Shown here in pieces: positions 28,522 through 37,954 of a DNA stretch of 64,000 bases. Below the pieces are notes generated by a model. It ran no database searches, was not told the DNA's origin, and was given only the letters and a program-made list of their open reading frames with translations. The DNA is taken from positions 174,592-238,591 of the forward strand of contig NZ_RBXJ01000004.1 of NCBI RefSeq assembly GCF_003635115.1, written 5' to 3'. This DNA is from Microbacterium sp. AG1240. GTDB taxonomy: Bacteria; Actinomycetota; Actinomycetes; Actinomycetales; Microbacteriaceae. Every line of letters starts with the position of its first letter. Positions within the stretch are counted from its first letter, which is position 1. A program made the position numbers and the translations under genes.

Positions 28522-28597
28522 CGAGCGACGTCGGTGAGATCGGGCGGAATCGGTGCGCATGATCGCTGACACGCACCGACCTCGCCCGATTCCACCG
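28522..28597. repeat. REP-like palindromic repeat, copy 1
   Basis: A 76-bp element starting CGAGCGACGTCGGTGA and ending CCGATTCCACCG. Arms 28529-28557 and 28572-28600 pair at 24 of 29 positions around a 14-nt loop. A second copy of the same length lies at 38077-38152; arms are conserved while loops differ. It sits between the LacI gene and the DUF1990 promoter and could also end the sugar operon. Confidence 0.75.
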
Positions 28598-28616
28598 ACG
28601 ACACGAAGGGCGGCCG

Positions 28617-29660
28617 CTACGCTGCCCGAGCCGTGGAGGCGCGCACGAGCAGCGAGGTGGGCAGCCGTTGGTGGCGGATCTCGGCGGGCTCGTCGGTCGC
28701 GATCGCCTCGACGAGGTACTCCGCCGCGAGGCGGCCCTTGGTCGCGATGGGTTGCCGCACGGTCGTGAGACTCGGCGCCGTCCAACTCGCTTCGGCGAGG
28801 TCGTCAAACCCGGTCACCGAGAGCGCGCCGGGCACGTCGACCCCGGCGGAGCGAGCGGCGTCGAGCACGCCGAAGGCGATGATGTCGCTGAACGCGACGA
28901 TCGCCGTCGGCGGGTCTGCCTCCGACCAGAGCCGCCGGAACGCCTCCGTTCCGCCCGCGCGGGTGCACGCCACCTCGAGCACCGTGATGCCCGGGTCGTG
29001 GGTCGAGAGGCCCACCTCGCCGAGGCTCCGGCGCACGCCGTCCATACGCCGGCGCACGGGCCCGCGCCACGCTCCGTACCCGCCCTCGACGCCCGTCTCG
29101 AAGGCGACGAAGGCGATCCTGCGGTGGCCGAGGCCGAGGAGGTAGTCGACGACTTCGGCAGTGCCCTGCCCGTCGTCGATCTCGACGCTCGGAACGTCGT
29201 CGTGCCACTCGCTGTCGACGAGCACGAACGGGATGCGGCGGTGCCTGAGCGCCGTGACCTCCCCTCGGTCGTACTCCAACCCCGAGACGATGAAGCCGTC
29301 CACGGCGGCGTACGGGATCGCTCGCAGCATCGAGCCCCGGAGTGGCGGAGCGAGCAGGAGGGTGAAGCCCTCACGGTGACACGTCTGGCCGATGCCCTGC
29401 AGGAACTGCGTGTAGTACGGGTTCTGCAGCACGTTGTCCAACTGCTGCGGCAGGAGGAGCGCGAGGCTGTCGGTGCGCCGTGTGCGCAGCATCCGTGCCG
29501 CCGGATCCTGCGCGTACCCGAGTTCGTTCGCCGCCGCGCGGATGTTCCGCAGCGTGGAGTCGGAGAGCTTGCGTGGATCGTTGAACGCCAGCGAGACCGC
29601 CGATTTCGACACTCCGGCGAGGTCGGCGACCTCCTGCATGGTCACCCGCCGGCCTGTCAC
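28617..29660 (-). CDS. LacI-family regulator of the alpha-glucan operon
   Basis: 347 residues. Helix-turn-helix MQEVADLAGVSKSAVSLAF close to the N-terminus, hinge DPAARMLR, then the sugar-binding effector domain (DGFIVSGLEYD, SVTGFDD). GTG start overlaps the amylase stop by 4 nt, so the regulator is the last gene of the operon it probably controls. Likely ligand is maltose or a related oligosaccharide; likely sites are the ATGTATA elements at 34078 and 37800. Confidence 0.9.
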   Translation of the reverse strand: MTGRRVTMQEVADLAGVSKSAVSLAFNDPRKLSDSTLRNIRAAANELGYAQDPAARMLRTRRTDSLALLLPQQLDNVLQNPYYTQFLQGIGQTCHREGFTLLLAPPLRGSMLRAIPYAAVDGFIVSGLEYDRGEVTALRHRRIPFVLVDSEWHDDVPSVEIDDGQGTAEVVDYLLGLGHRRIAFVAFETGVEGGYGAWRGPVRRRMDGVRRSLGEVGLSTHDPGITVLEVACTRAGGTEAFRRLWSEADPPTAIVAFSDIIAFGVLDAARSAGVDVPGALSVTGFDDLAEASWTAPSLTTVRQPIATKGRLAAEYLVEAIATDEPAEIRHQRLPTSLLVRASTARAA

Positions 29661-30991
29661 GCAGAACCTCCGAGCGACGCCGTGTCGCGCCGACCGAGCA
29701 CGATGACGTCCTCTTCGAGCCCAGCGAGCTCGGGCACCGCCGCCACGTCGACGGTCGTCCCCTCGCCGCGATGCACGATCACCGCGGCCCGTTCGTGCTC
29801 GCCCGCCCGCACGATCGCGATCGTGTCGGCGTCGAGGGCGACGGCGGTCTGGCGCCCCCGCCGCATCGCGGGATGCTGCGCGCGGAACGCTGCGAAGGTG
29901 CGGATGCCGTCGAGGAGCCGTGTGTTCCACGTCTCCTCGTCCCACGGCATCGTGCCCCGGCACCCGGGGTCGTTGTCGCCGGTGAGTCCGACCTCGTCGC
30001 CGTAGTAGACCATCGGGGCTCCCTCCAGGGAGAACAGCAGGGCATACGAGAGCAGCGCCGCCTCGATGTCATCCCCGTGCCGGGTGAGCACCCGTTCGGT
30101 GTCGTGACTTCCAAGCAGGTTGAGCATGCCCCGATGGAAACCCGCGGGAATCTCGGCCTGCAGCGCGTTCAGGCCGGCGGCGAGCGCGTAGGCGTCGGTG
30201 TCGCGGTCGGCGGTGAAGCCCAGAATGAGGTCGCGGGCGGTGTAGTTCATGGTGCCGTCGGCGGTATCTCCCTGCAGCCATTCGACGGGTGAGCGCCACT
30301 CTTCGGCGACGATGTAGAGGTCGTCGCTCTTGTCCTTCACCGCGGTGCGGAACTCGCGCCAGAACGCGTGGTTGATGAAGTACGGCACGTCGAGGCGCCA
30401 CCCGTCGATGCCCTGGTCGATCCAGTACCGCGCGACGTCGAGGTGGTGGTGGCGTACGTCGGGGTTGTACGCGTTCCACTTCGGCAGGTAGTAGCAGCCC
30501 GAACAGGTGCGGTAATTCGGCGTCGGGTGCGCGGTGACGGGAAACCCCTCGACCGAGAACCAGTTCACATAGGCCGAGTCGGCCTCGTTCTCGACGACGT
30601 CTTCGAAGGCCCAATGGCCGTTGCCGCAGTGGTTGAGCACGGCGTCGAGCACGACGCGGATGCCTCGCGCATGACATTCCGCGATCAGTGCGCGGAAGGT
30701 CTCGAGCGTGCCGAGCCGGTGATCGATCGAGAAGTAGTCGGTGGCGTCGTAGCGGTGGTTCGTGTCGGCCTCGAAGATCGGTGTCAGGTAGAGCGCGTTC
30801 GCCCCCAGCGCGACGATGTGGTCGAGGTGGTCGATGATGCCCTGCAGGTCGCCGCCGAAGAAATTGTCGGGCGTCGGCGTCGAGCCCCACGGCACCACGT
30901 CGTCAGGGTCGAGCGAGGGGTCGGCGTTTGCGAAGCGCTCGGGGAAGATCTGGTAGAAGACGGCATCGGCGAGCCAGTCGGGAACGGTCAC
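29657..30991 (-). CDS. Cytoplasmic GH13 neopullulanase/maltogenic-amylase-like enzyme
   Basis: 444 residues, no signal peptide. FFGGDLQGIIDHLDHI and the catalytic residues D201 (GWRLDVPYF), E230 (VAEEW) and the Asp of LLGSHDTER identify the neopullulanase/cyclomaltodextrinase branch, but the N-terminal carbohydrate-binding domain usual there is absent. It would hydrolyse imported maltodextrins. It begins 6 nt after the MalG-like permease stop. Confidence 0.85.
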   Translation of the reverse strand: MTVPDWLADAVFYQIFPERFANADPSLDPDDVVPWGSTPTPDNFFGGDLQGIIDHLDHIVALGANALYLTPIFEADTNHRYDATDYFSIDHRLGTLETFRALIAECHARGIRVVLDAVLNHCGNGHWAFEDVVENEADSAYVNWFSVEGFPVTAHPTPNYRTCSGCYYLPKWNAYNPDVRHHHLDVARYWIDQGIDGWRLDVPYFINHAFWREFRTAVKDKSDDLYIVAEEWRSPVEWLQGDTADGTMNYTARDLILGFTADRDTDAYALAAGLNALQAEIPAGFHRGMLNLLGSHDTERVLTRHGDDIEAALLSYALLFSLEGAPMVYYGDEVGLTGDNDPGCRGTMPWDEETWNTRLLDGIRTFAAFRAQHPAMRRGRQTAVALDADTIAIVRAGEHERAAVIVHRGEGTTVDVAAVPELAGLEEDVIVLGRRDTASLGGSA

Positions 30992-30997
30992 GGAATA

Positions 30998-31819
30998 TCA
31001 GTCCTTCAGTCCGGAGGTGGTGATGCCGCGCACGAGGGCGCGTTGGAAGAAGAGGAAGACGAGGATGCTGGGGATCGTCGCCGTCAGAGTGCCCGCCATC
31101 AGGTAGTTCCAGCTCGTGCCGTACCGGCCGACGAACGACGACAAACCGATCTGGATCGTGCGCACCTCGTCGGTGTTCGTCACCAGCAGCGGCCAGAGGA
31201 AGTCGTTCCATGCGAAGAGGAAGCTGAAGATCGCGAGCGTCGCGAACGCGGGGCGCGAGAGCGGCACGATGATGCGCAGGAAGGTGCCGACGCGGCTGCA
31301 GCCGTCGATGCGCGCCGCGTCTTCGAGCTCCTGCGGGATCGATACGAAGAACTGACGCAGGAGGATGATGCCGAACACATCGGCCATGCGCGGGACGATC
31401 AGGGCCGCGTAGGTGTCGATCCAGCCGAGGTCGGCGACGATCGTGTACGCCGGGATGATCGTCACGAAGGTCGGCACCATCAGCGCGGCGAGCAGCACGA
31501 CGAAGATCGCGTTGCGGAACGGGAAGGTCAACCGCGCGAAGGCGTAGGCGGCCATGGCGTCGAAGACGAGGTGGCTCGAGACGATCCCGACCGCCATCAC
31601 GACGCTGTTCAGGTAGTACTGGCCGAAGGGTGCGGCCTCCCACGCGGTCAGGTAGTTCTCCCAGTTCCACGACGTGGGGATGACCGACGTGTTCGTGTAG
31701 GTCTCCGCACGGCTCAGCAGCGATGTCGTGAACATCCAGAGGAACGGCACGACGACGAGCGCCGCACCGGCGATCAGGAGGGCGTGGCGCCCGAGGCGGA
31801 GGGCCAGCGGTCGTCTCAT
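30998..31819 (-). CDS. Sugar ABC transporter permease, MalG type
   Basis: 273 residues with six membrane helices and the EAA loop (ELEDAARIDGCSRVGTFLRI) that docks to the ATPase. LLRQFF and WNDFLWPL are typical of CUT1 permeases. ATG overlaps the upstream permease stop by 4 nt. An in-frame reading extends far upstream, but the overlap and the basic N-terminus MRRPLALRLGRH fix the start. Confidence 0.92.
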   Translation of the reverse strand: MRRPLALRLGRHALLIAGAALVVVPFLWMFTTSLLSRAETYTNTSVIPTSWNWENYLTAWEAAPFGQYYLNSVVMAVGIVSSHLVFDAMAAYAFARLTFPFRNAIFVVLLAALMVPTFVTIIPAYTIVADLGWIDTYAALIVPRMADVFGIILLRQFFVSIPQELEDAARIDGCSRVGTFLRIIVPLSRPAFATLAIFSFLFAWNDFLWPLLVTNTDEVRTIQIGLSSFVGRYGTSWNYLMAGTLTATIPSILVFLFFQRALVRGITTSGLKD

Positions 31820-32760
31820 CGGTCGCTCCGTCCCGAGCCGCTGGCCCGCCACTGCACGAGGGTCACACCGAGCACGAGCAGGAGCGTCACGAATGCGATG
31901 GCCGTCCCGTATCCGAAATCGCCCAGGCGGAAAGCCGTGCGGTACATGAACATTCCGAGCACATCGGTGCCGCCCCGCGGTCCGCCCTCGGTGAGGACAT
32001 AGACGAGATCGAACGCCTGGAAGCTCGTGATGAGCGCCTGCACGACGACGAAGAACGTCATCGGGGCGAGGAGGGGGATCGTCATGTGACGCAGGCGCCG
32101 CCACGCGTTCGCCCCGTCGAGCTGCGCCGCCTCGTAGACGGCCGGAGGCAGTGCCTGCAGCGCCGTGAGGTAGAGCACGGCGTTGAAGCCGACGTTCTTC
32201 CACACGGTCAGCGCGGTCAGCGCACCGAGCGCGAGCCACCGTTCCTGCAGCCAGTCGGGGCCCGCGATGCCGACCTGTGCGAGCAGGGCGTTCACGAAAC
32301 CGGCGGGGTCGAGCATGTACTTCCACACGATCGCCGCGGCGACCGACGAGGTGACCGCGGGAAGGAAGTAGATGCTGCGATAGAAGCCGCGCCCTCGCAT
32401 CGGAGCGTCGAGCAGCAGTGCGACGGCGAGCCCCGTGGCGACCGACAGCAGACACACGCCGGTCGCGTAGACCACGGTGACGAGCAGGCTGTTCCAGAAC
32501 GCGGGGTCTTGCACGAGCCGCACGTAGTTGTCGAGTCCGATGAACTCCTTGACGGGGTCGAAGCCGTTCCACGAGGTGAGGCTCGTATAGCCGGCGCTGA
32601 TGATGGGGTAGACGACGAACACCCCGAGGATCACGAGCGCCGGAACGAGGAACAGCAGCGCGGTGACGATCTGCTCGCGATCACCTCTGCGGCGCCGTGC
32701 GGGGGCGGACCCGCCCGACGCGAACTGCGCCGGGCGGATCCGGGTGGGTACCGATGTCAC
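31816..32760 (-). CDS. Sugar ABC transporter permease, MalF type
   Basis: 314 residues, six predicted helices after a basic tail of about 25 residues. The EAA loop reads PPAVYEAAQLDGANAWRRL. CUT1-family partner of the MalG-like subunit, carrying oligosaccharides inward. Starts 10 nt after the binding-protein stop. Confidence 0.92.
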   Translation of the reverse strand: MTSVPTRIRPAQFASGGSAPARRRRGDREQIVTALLFLVPALVILGVFVVYPIISAGYTSLTSWNGFDPVKEFIGLDNYVRLVQDPAFWNSLLVTVVYATGVCLLSVATGLAVALLLDAPMRGRGFYRSIYFLPAVTSSVAAAIVWKYMLDPAGFVNALLAQVGIAGPDWLQERWLALGALTALTVWKNVGFNAVLYLTALQALPPAVYEAAQLDGANAWRRLRHMTIPLLAPMTFFVVVQALITSFQAFDLVYVLTEGGPRGGTDVLGMFMYRTAFRLGDFGYGTAIAFVTLLLVLGVTLVQWRASGSGRSDR

Positions 32761-32770
32761 GATCGTCCGC

Positions 32771-34036
32771 TCAACCGTTCTTCAAGACGGCGTTGACCGC
32801 CCGCTCGGCGGCGTCGAGCGCGTCGTCGACGGACGCTTCGCCGGCGAGCGCTTTCTCGATCTCCTGTGCGAACGCGAGCGACACCGTCGGATAGAGCGGG
32901 GTGTTCGGGCGGGCGTGGGCATTCGCCATCTGCTCGACGTAGGGCCGGAGACGGGGTTCGGTCGACTCCACCCACTCGAGGTACTCCGAGCCCGTCGCGA
33001 CGGAGTCGAGCACCGGCAGCATCCCGGTCTTCTTGCTCCACTCGGTCACCTGGTCGGCCTCGAGGAACCACGAGAGGAATTCGGCGGCGGCGTCAGCCTC
33101 GGCATCGGAGTTCTCGAACACCATGGCCTGCTCGCCGCCGAGGTTCGTGGCCGGTTCGCCGTCGCTCGGGTAGGGAACCTGCGCGGTGCCGAACTCGAAC
33201 GGCGGGTCGGCCGCCCAGATGCCGACCATCCACGAGCCCTCCTGAGCGGAACCGCCCTGCCCCTTCTCGAACTCGCCCCACTTCGCATACGGACTCACAC
33301 CCGAATCGATGAGGTCGACCCAGTACTGCAGGGCTTTCGCGCCCTCGGGCGTGTTGAAGGCCGCGGCGGAGTTGTCGGGGGTGAGGAACTCGCCGCCCGT
33401 CTGCCAGAGGTTGACCTGGAAGTTCCAGGTCAGGCCCTCGCCGCTGTCCCCGGCCTGCGTATACAGGTCGTAGCCGGGCTTGCCGGTCTGGTCGAGGATC
33501 GCCTGGCCGGCCTTCTTCAGCTCGTCCCACGTCGTCGGGGGATTCTCGGGGTCGAGCCCGGCCTCTGCGAAGAGGGTCTTGTTGTACATGTAGCCGAGGT
33601 TGTTCGCCGAGACCGGCACCGAGACCTGCTTGCCGTCGATCGTGCCGAACGAGGTCAGCGCGTCGTTGACGTCGGAGAGGGTGTCGTCGGGGATGCGGCC
33701 CTTCAGATCGGCCAGCGTGCCGATCTCGGCGATCTGGGGCACCCACACGAGATCGCCGATGGCGATGTCGGGCAGGGTGTCGGACGTCGCGGAGGCTCGC
33801 AGCTTCGTGAGGAAGTCGGAGTTCGGCACGTTCGACGCGCTGATCTTCACCTCGGACTGCGAGGCGTTGTAGGTGTCGACCATCGCGTCGAACGCGTCGG
33901 CGTTGGTGCCGTCCCAGTAATGCCAGACGGCCACCTCGACGGGTTCGTCGCCGGGTGCGCCGTTCGCGGCGCATCCCGAGAGGATGAGCGCGCCGACGGC
34001 TCCGATGACGACGGCGGCGGTGGACCTGCGTTTCAT
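32771..34036 (-). CDS. Maltodextrin-type sugar-binding lipoprotein
   Basis: 421 residues: signal MKRRSTAAVVIGAVGALILSG with lipobox LSGC, then an SBP family 1 fold (VAVWHYWDGTNADAFDAMV). Captures oligosaccharides at the cell surface for the MalFG-like permeases. AAGGAG before the ATG. The ATGTATACAT element 42 nt upstream suggests its own regulated promoter inside the operon. Confidence 0.9.
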   Translation of the reverse strand: MKRRSTAAVVIGAVGALILSGCAANGAPGDEPVEVAVWHYWDGTNADAFDAMVDTYNASQSEVKISASNVPNSDFLTKLRASATSDTLPDIAIGDLVWVPQIAEIGTLADLKGRIPDDTLSDVNDALTSFGTIDGKQVSVPVSANNLGYMYNKTLFAEAGLDPENPPTTWDELKKAGQAILDQTGKPGYDLYTQAGDSGEGLTWNFQVNLWQTGGEFLTPDNSAAAFNTPEGAKALQYWVDLIDSGVSPYAKWGEFEKGQGGSAQEGSWMVGIWAADPPFEFGTAQVPYPSDGEPATNLGGEQAMVFENSDAEADAAAEFLSWFLEADQVTEWSKKTGMLPVLDSVATGSEYLEWVESTEPRLRPYVEQMANAHARPNTPLYPTVSLAFAQEIEKALAGEASVDDALDAAERAVNAVLKNG

Positions 34037-34077
34037 GGGTTTCTCCTTGCTGTTCGGGTTCGAAGATAAGAACGGGA

Positions 34078-34087
34078 ATGTATACAT
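34078..34087. promoter_or_regulatory. ATGTATACAT, candidate LacI-family operator for the transport genes
   Basis: A perfect 10-bp palindrome in an AT-rich patch 42 nt before the binding-protein ATG. The same core ATGTATA followed by NNTGC appears at 37800 and 37955, both upstream of the secreted amylase. Confidence 0.55.
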
Positions 34088-34089
34088 GC

Positions 34090-35793
34090 TCAGGCTGCGC
34101 CGACGCGGTGCAGTGTCGACCACACGGTCGCTTCCGGTGGCACCGTCGCCGAGTCCGCCAGCGGCTGAGAGGCGAGGAGCGGCGCGATGGCGCCCCAGGC
34201 CGACGGCGGGGTGAAGGGTGCGGCGCCGAAGTTCGTGACGACGACGACATTCCCGCGACGGAAGGCGAGCACCTCGTCGTCTGCGGTCGCGAGCCAGACG
34301 AGCGGCTCTGATCCGCTCAGGTGGGCGCGGCGCGTGGCGAGGAGATCGCGGTGCAGCGAGAGCATCGAGTCGGGATCTGCGGCCTGTGTCGACCGCGCGA
34401 AGGCGCCGAACCAGGCGGGCTGGGGGAGCCAGGTCGCGTCGGCCTCTGCGTCGCTGAATCCGAAGGTGACGCCCTCCCGCGTCCAGGGAAGGGGGATGCG
34501 GCATCCATCGCGCCCGAGCTCGGTGCCGTTCGAGCGGGTCCAGATGGGGTCTTGGCGCGCAGCATCCGGCAGGTCGAGAACCTCGGGGAGCCCGAGTTCT
34601 TCACCCTGATAGAGGTACATCGAGCCGGGCAGAGCCAGGGCGAGGGCGGCTGCCGCCCGGGCGCGGCGAAGACCGCGATCGAGGTCGGCCGGGCCCCGGC
34701 GTCGCGCCGCGGCGATCATGTCGGTCGGCAGGGCCTCGTCGAGTGGCTGCTCCTGGCCGTAGCGGGTGACCGCGCGGTGCACGTCGTGGTTGGCCAGGGT
34801 CCAGGCCGGCCACCCGCGCCCGACGGTGAGCCCGGTGTCGATGGCCTTTCGGAAGCGGTCGGCCTGCCACGGCTGCACGAGCAGATCGAACGAGAACGCA
34901 TTGTGGAGCTCGTCGGGTCGGAGATAGTCGGCCAGGCGTTCGGGGGAGGGCACCCAGATCTCGCCGACGAAGTACTTCTCCGGCTCATAGCAGCGGCCGA
35001 GCGCTCTCCACGAGCGGTAGAGGTCGTGCACCTCCGGCTGATCCCACATGCCGTGGTTGTGGCCGGCGTCGGGCCCGCGACCACCCGGATGGTCGGGCAG
35101 GGCCGCATCTTTGAAGTGGCCGTGGGCGACGTCGATGCGGAAGCCGTCGACCCCTCGCTCGAACCAGAATCGCAGCACCTTCTCGAAGTGCTCGGCCACC
35201 GCGGGGTGCCGCCAGTCGAAGTCGGGCTGGCTCGCATCGAAGGAGTGCAGATACCACTGCCCGGGGCGTCCGTCGCGCTCGGTGACGCGGGTCCAGGCGA
35301 GACCGCCGAACACGCTGTCCCAGTTGTTCGGTGGCAGCTCGCCGTCGGGGCCGAGGCCGTCGCGGAAGATGAAGCGCGCCCGCTCGTCGCTGCCGGGCTC
35401 GGCGGCCAACGCCGCCTGGAACCAGGCGTGATCGGACGAGCAGTGGTTCGCGACCATGTCCATGAGCACGCGCAGCCCGAGCTCGTGCGCTCGTCGAACC
35501 ACCGCGTCGAACTCCTCGAGGGTGCCGTACGCCGGGTCGATCATCAGGTAGTCGGCGATGTCGTACCCGTGGTCGCGCTGCGGCGAGGCGTAGCAGGGGT
35601 TCAGCCAGATGGCGTCGCAGCCGAGTGCCGCGATCGCGTCGAGACCCTGGCTCAGGCCGCCGAGGTCGCCGATCCCGTCGCCGTTCGCGTCGCGGAACGA
35701 CCGCAGGTAGACCTGGTAGACGACCGCGTCACGCCAGGAGAAGCCGCGCCCGGCCGTGTCGAGGGGGGAGGGGCGTTCGATGGTGTGGCTCAC
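34090..35793 (-). CDS. Alpha-glucosidase (oligo-1,6-glucosidase-like, GH13)
   Basis: 567 residues, cytoplasmic. FSWRDAVVYQVYLRSFRDANGDG and MVANHCSSDHAWFQ are typical of GH13 alpha-glucosidases; nucleophile Asp in GFRIDVAHG, acid/base Glu in VGEIWV, third Asp in ANHDVHR. Releases glucose from imported oligosaccharides. GTG at 35793 is preferred because AAAGGA stands 5 nt upstream; the ATG at 35799 would sit directly on that site. Confidence 0.88.
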   Translation of the reverse strand: MSHTIERPSPLDTAGRGFSWRDAVVYQVYLRSFRDANGDGIGDLGGLSQGLDAIAALGCDAIWLNPCYASPQRDHGYDIADYLMIDPAYGTLEEFDAVVRRAHELGLRVLMDMVANHCSSDHAWFQAALAAEPGSDERARFIFRDGLGPDGELPPNNWDSVFGGLAWTRVTERDGRPGQWYLHSFDASQPDFDWRHPAVAEHFEKVLRFWFERGVDGFRIDVAHGHFKDAALPDHPGGRGPDAGHNHGMWDQPEVHDLYRSWRALGRCYEPEKYFVGEIWVPSPERLADYLRPDELHNAFSFDLLVQPWQADRFRKAIDTGLTVGRGWPAWTLANHDVHRAVTRYGQEQPLDEALPTDMIAAARRRGPADLDRGLRRARAAAALALALPGSMYLYQGEELGLPEVLDLPDAARQDPIWTRSNGTELGRDGCRIPLPWTREGVTFGFSDAEADATWLPQPAWFGAFARSTQAADPDSMLSLHRDLLATRRAHLSGSEPLVWLATADDEVLAFRRGNVVVVTNFGAAPFTPPSAWGAIAPLLASQPLADSATVPPEATVWSTLHRVGAA

Positions 35794-35812
35794 AAGCATC
35801 CTTTCGATGGGG

Positions 35813-35849
35813 CCCCGGGCGGCGTCCGACAGGCCGGCGCCGCCCGGGG
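35813..35849. terminator. Strong GC hairpin between secreted amylase and alpha-glucosidase genes
   Basis: CCCCGGGCGGCG (35813-35824) and its exact complement (35838-35849) with a 13-nt loop. It may partly terminate or protect the upstream amylase mRNA, giving more secreted enzyme than intracellular enzymes. No U-tract. Confidence 0.6.
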
Positions 35850-35856
35850 GTGGGGG

Positions 35857-37728
35857 TCAGAAGGTGGGATAGATGTCGATCACATCGCCGCCCGTCCCGG
35901 TGAAGTTCCCGCCGGTCGACCACGTGACGTCATCGATCAGAGGCTTGAACTGGAAGGTCTCACCGTCGGGGATGCGCTCGACCTCGAACTCCCAGACATC
36001 GGACGCGACGTTGCGAGCGCCCCGGCCGGAGGTCCAGGTGAACGGGTACTCGTCGCCACGGATCGCGATGCTGTGTCCGAGGCCCACGTCGTAGTGCACG
36101 CGGATCTTCGTGGTGTTGCGCGCCTCGGGGCTGTAGGCCGACACCGGGGTTCCGGGTGCGTACACCTTGCTCTCGTGCTCGCCAAGAGCGACGGTGATCT
36201 GCTTTCCCGTGACCCCGCCGGCGGTCACGGTCACCGTGTCGCTCGTGTTCATGAGGTTCGTCAGCGTCGTCCCGACCGTGATCGAGCTCTCGGCGCGCAG
36301 CGGCACGGTGCGCGTCTGCGTCGCCCACGAGTTCGACGAGAGGGTGATGGCCTCGGCGCCCGTGCTGTCGACGCGCCGCGAGAACCCGTAGACGGAGGTG
36401 TCGGACCACATCTCGCGCTGCGTTCCGACCTGCAGAGCCGGGTAGGCGGCCTTGATCGCGGTCAACCGCTGGATGTGCGTGTAGAGGTTCGAGTTCTGGT
36501 CGAAGCTCTCCATGTCTTTGCGGTTGTCTTTGTTCGCGATCGGCACCTCGTAGGGGTTGCCGTTGCCGTCGTCGGCCTGCTCGGTGCCGTAGTAGATCAC
36601 GGGCACGCCCCGGGAGGTCAGCAGGAACGTCAGCCCCGACCGCAGCCGCTGGTAGTTGTCATCGGCCCACGTCAGGAATCGCGCCCGATCGTGGTTGTCG
36701 AGGAACGTCTCCAGCCGGTTCGGGTTCGCGTACTTGATGTCCTGGTCGAAGAGGTCGCCGAGCTTGTTCATGTCGGTATCTGCCGCGAACGCCTCGCGCA
36801 CGGTGAAGAAGTAGGGGAAGTCGAGCACCCCCCACTCGTAGTCCTGGTACTCCGAGACGTAGTCGACGTCGCCGACGAAGACCTCTCCGAAGGTGGGAAC
36901 CCCCATCTCGGCCTCGAAGTCGGCGAGCCACGGCTTCGGCACCGAGCGCGCAGCGTCGACCCGGATGCCGTCGAAGCCCATGTCGACCCAGTCCTTATAG
37001 GTGCTCATCAGGTGCGCCGAGACGAACGGGTTCGACTGATCGAGGTCATCGAGCCCGCCGAGGTCGCAGTTCTCGATCTGGGTCTGCGTCTCGAGACCGT
37101 TGAAGAGGCAGTCGCCGGCGTGATGGAAGTACGACGCGTCGTCGAGCGGGCTCGCCGGCTTGTAGGTGCTCGGCGAATAGGTCGTCGATGTGCCCGCGAG
37201 GTAGTCGGCCGTATGGTTCGGAACGACGTCGAGGATCATCTTCAGCCCGAGGCCGTGCGCGGTGTCGATGAGCTCCTGCAACTCGGCGCGGTCGCCGAAA
37301 TGCTCGTTCGGCGTCGCGAAGTCGCGCGTGAAGTAACCGTGGTAGCTGGCCTCCTGTCCATCACGCGAGAGCGGCTGCTGCTCGGAGACGGGCGAGAGCC
37401 ACACCGCCGTCACGCCCAGGTCGGCGATGTAGTCGAGCCTGTCGGTCAGACCGGCCCAGTCGCCGCCGTGGTAGAAGCCGAGGTCGGACGGGTCGTACTC
37501 GCCGTCGCCCTGGTCGTTGTTGCTGGGGTCGCCGTCTTCGAACCGGTCGACGAGCACCTGGTAGATGACGTCGCCTTCGGCCAGCGGGCCGGGCGACGTG
37601 GTGGGGTCGGCGCTCGCGGGGGCGGGGCCGGCGCCCCAGGTGAGCGCGCCGGCCGCCAGTGCGACGGCTGCTCCCATCGCGAGACCCCTACGCGCGGAGA
37701 CGCGAGCGGTGTGAACTGTCGTTCTCAT
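35857..37728 (-). CDS. Secreted alpha-amylase/cyclomaltodextrinase-like GH13 enzyme
   Basis: 623 residues with an export signal (basic start MRTTVHTARVSARRG, Ala-rich core, cleavage near ASA-DPT; ARRG before the core gives a weak Tat look). The GH13 barrel shows GIRVDAARS nucleophile, FGEVFVGD acid/base and LDNHDRARF. The last 120 residues form beta domains, one starch-binding-like (TKIRVHYDVGLGHSIAIRGDE). It cuts starch outside the cell. CAGGAGAG before the ATG fixes the start. First gene of the operon. Confidence 0.88.
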   Translation of the reverse strand: MRTTVHTARVSARRGLAMGAAVALAAGALTWGAGPAPASADPTTSPGPLAEGDVIYQVLVDRFEDGDPSNNDQGDGEYDPSDLGFYHGGDWAGLTDRLDYIADLGVTAVWLSPVSEQQPLSRDGQEASYHGYFTRDFATPNEHFGDRAELQELIDTAHGLGLKMILDVVPNHTADYLAGTSTTYSPSTYKPASPLDDASYFHHAGDCLFNGLETQTQIENCDLGGLDDLDQSNPFVSAHLMSTYKDWVDMGFDGIRVDAARSVPKPWLADFEAEMGVPTFGEVFVGDVDYVSEYQDYEWGVLDFPYFFTVREAFAADTDMNKLGDLFDQDIKYANPNRLETFLDNHDRARFLTWADDNYQRLRSGLTFLLTSRGVPVIYYGTEQADDGNGNPYEVPIANKDNRKDMESFDQNSNLYTHIQRLTAIKAAYPALQVGTQREMWSDTSVYGFSRRVDSTGAEAITLSSNSWATQTRTVPLRAESSITVGTTLTNLMNTSDTVTVTAGGVTGKQITVALGEHESKVYAPGTPVSAYSPEARNTTKIRVHYDVGLGHSIAIRGDEYPFTWTSGRGARNVASDVWEFEVERIPDGETFQFKPLIDDVTWSTGGNFTGTGGDVIDIYPTF

Positions 37729-37792
37729 GACTCTCTCCTGACTTCCTTGTCGGATGCGCATCGGTCCGTGAGGTGCACGGTTTACTGGATCG

Positions 37793-37821
37793 ATGCAACA
37801 TGTATAAATGCGTTTTGTCAA
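37793..37821 (-). promoter_or_regulatory. Amylase operon promoter with overlapping ATGTATA operator
   Basis: On the minus strand a perfect TTGACA (37821-37816) is followed after 17 nt by TTGCAT (37798-37793). The element ATGTATAAAT (37800-37809) lies in the spacer next to the -10, so a bound repressor would block RNA polymerase. An inverted TGTCA-N5-TGACA covers the -35. Confidence 0.6.
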
Positions 37822-37954
37822 GTACTGACACCGGCCGTGCCCGTGAAAGTGATTCGACTCCCGTACTTAACGCACATCAAGCCCGTCTCCGGCGCGATGT
37901 CCCCTGCCGGGAGGTGGTCATGGGCTGCCAGGCCAGCGAGGACGCGCGTGGACG

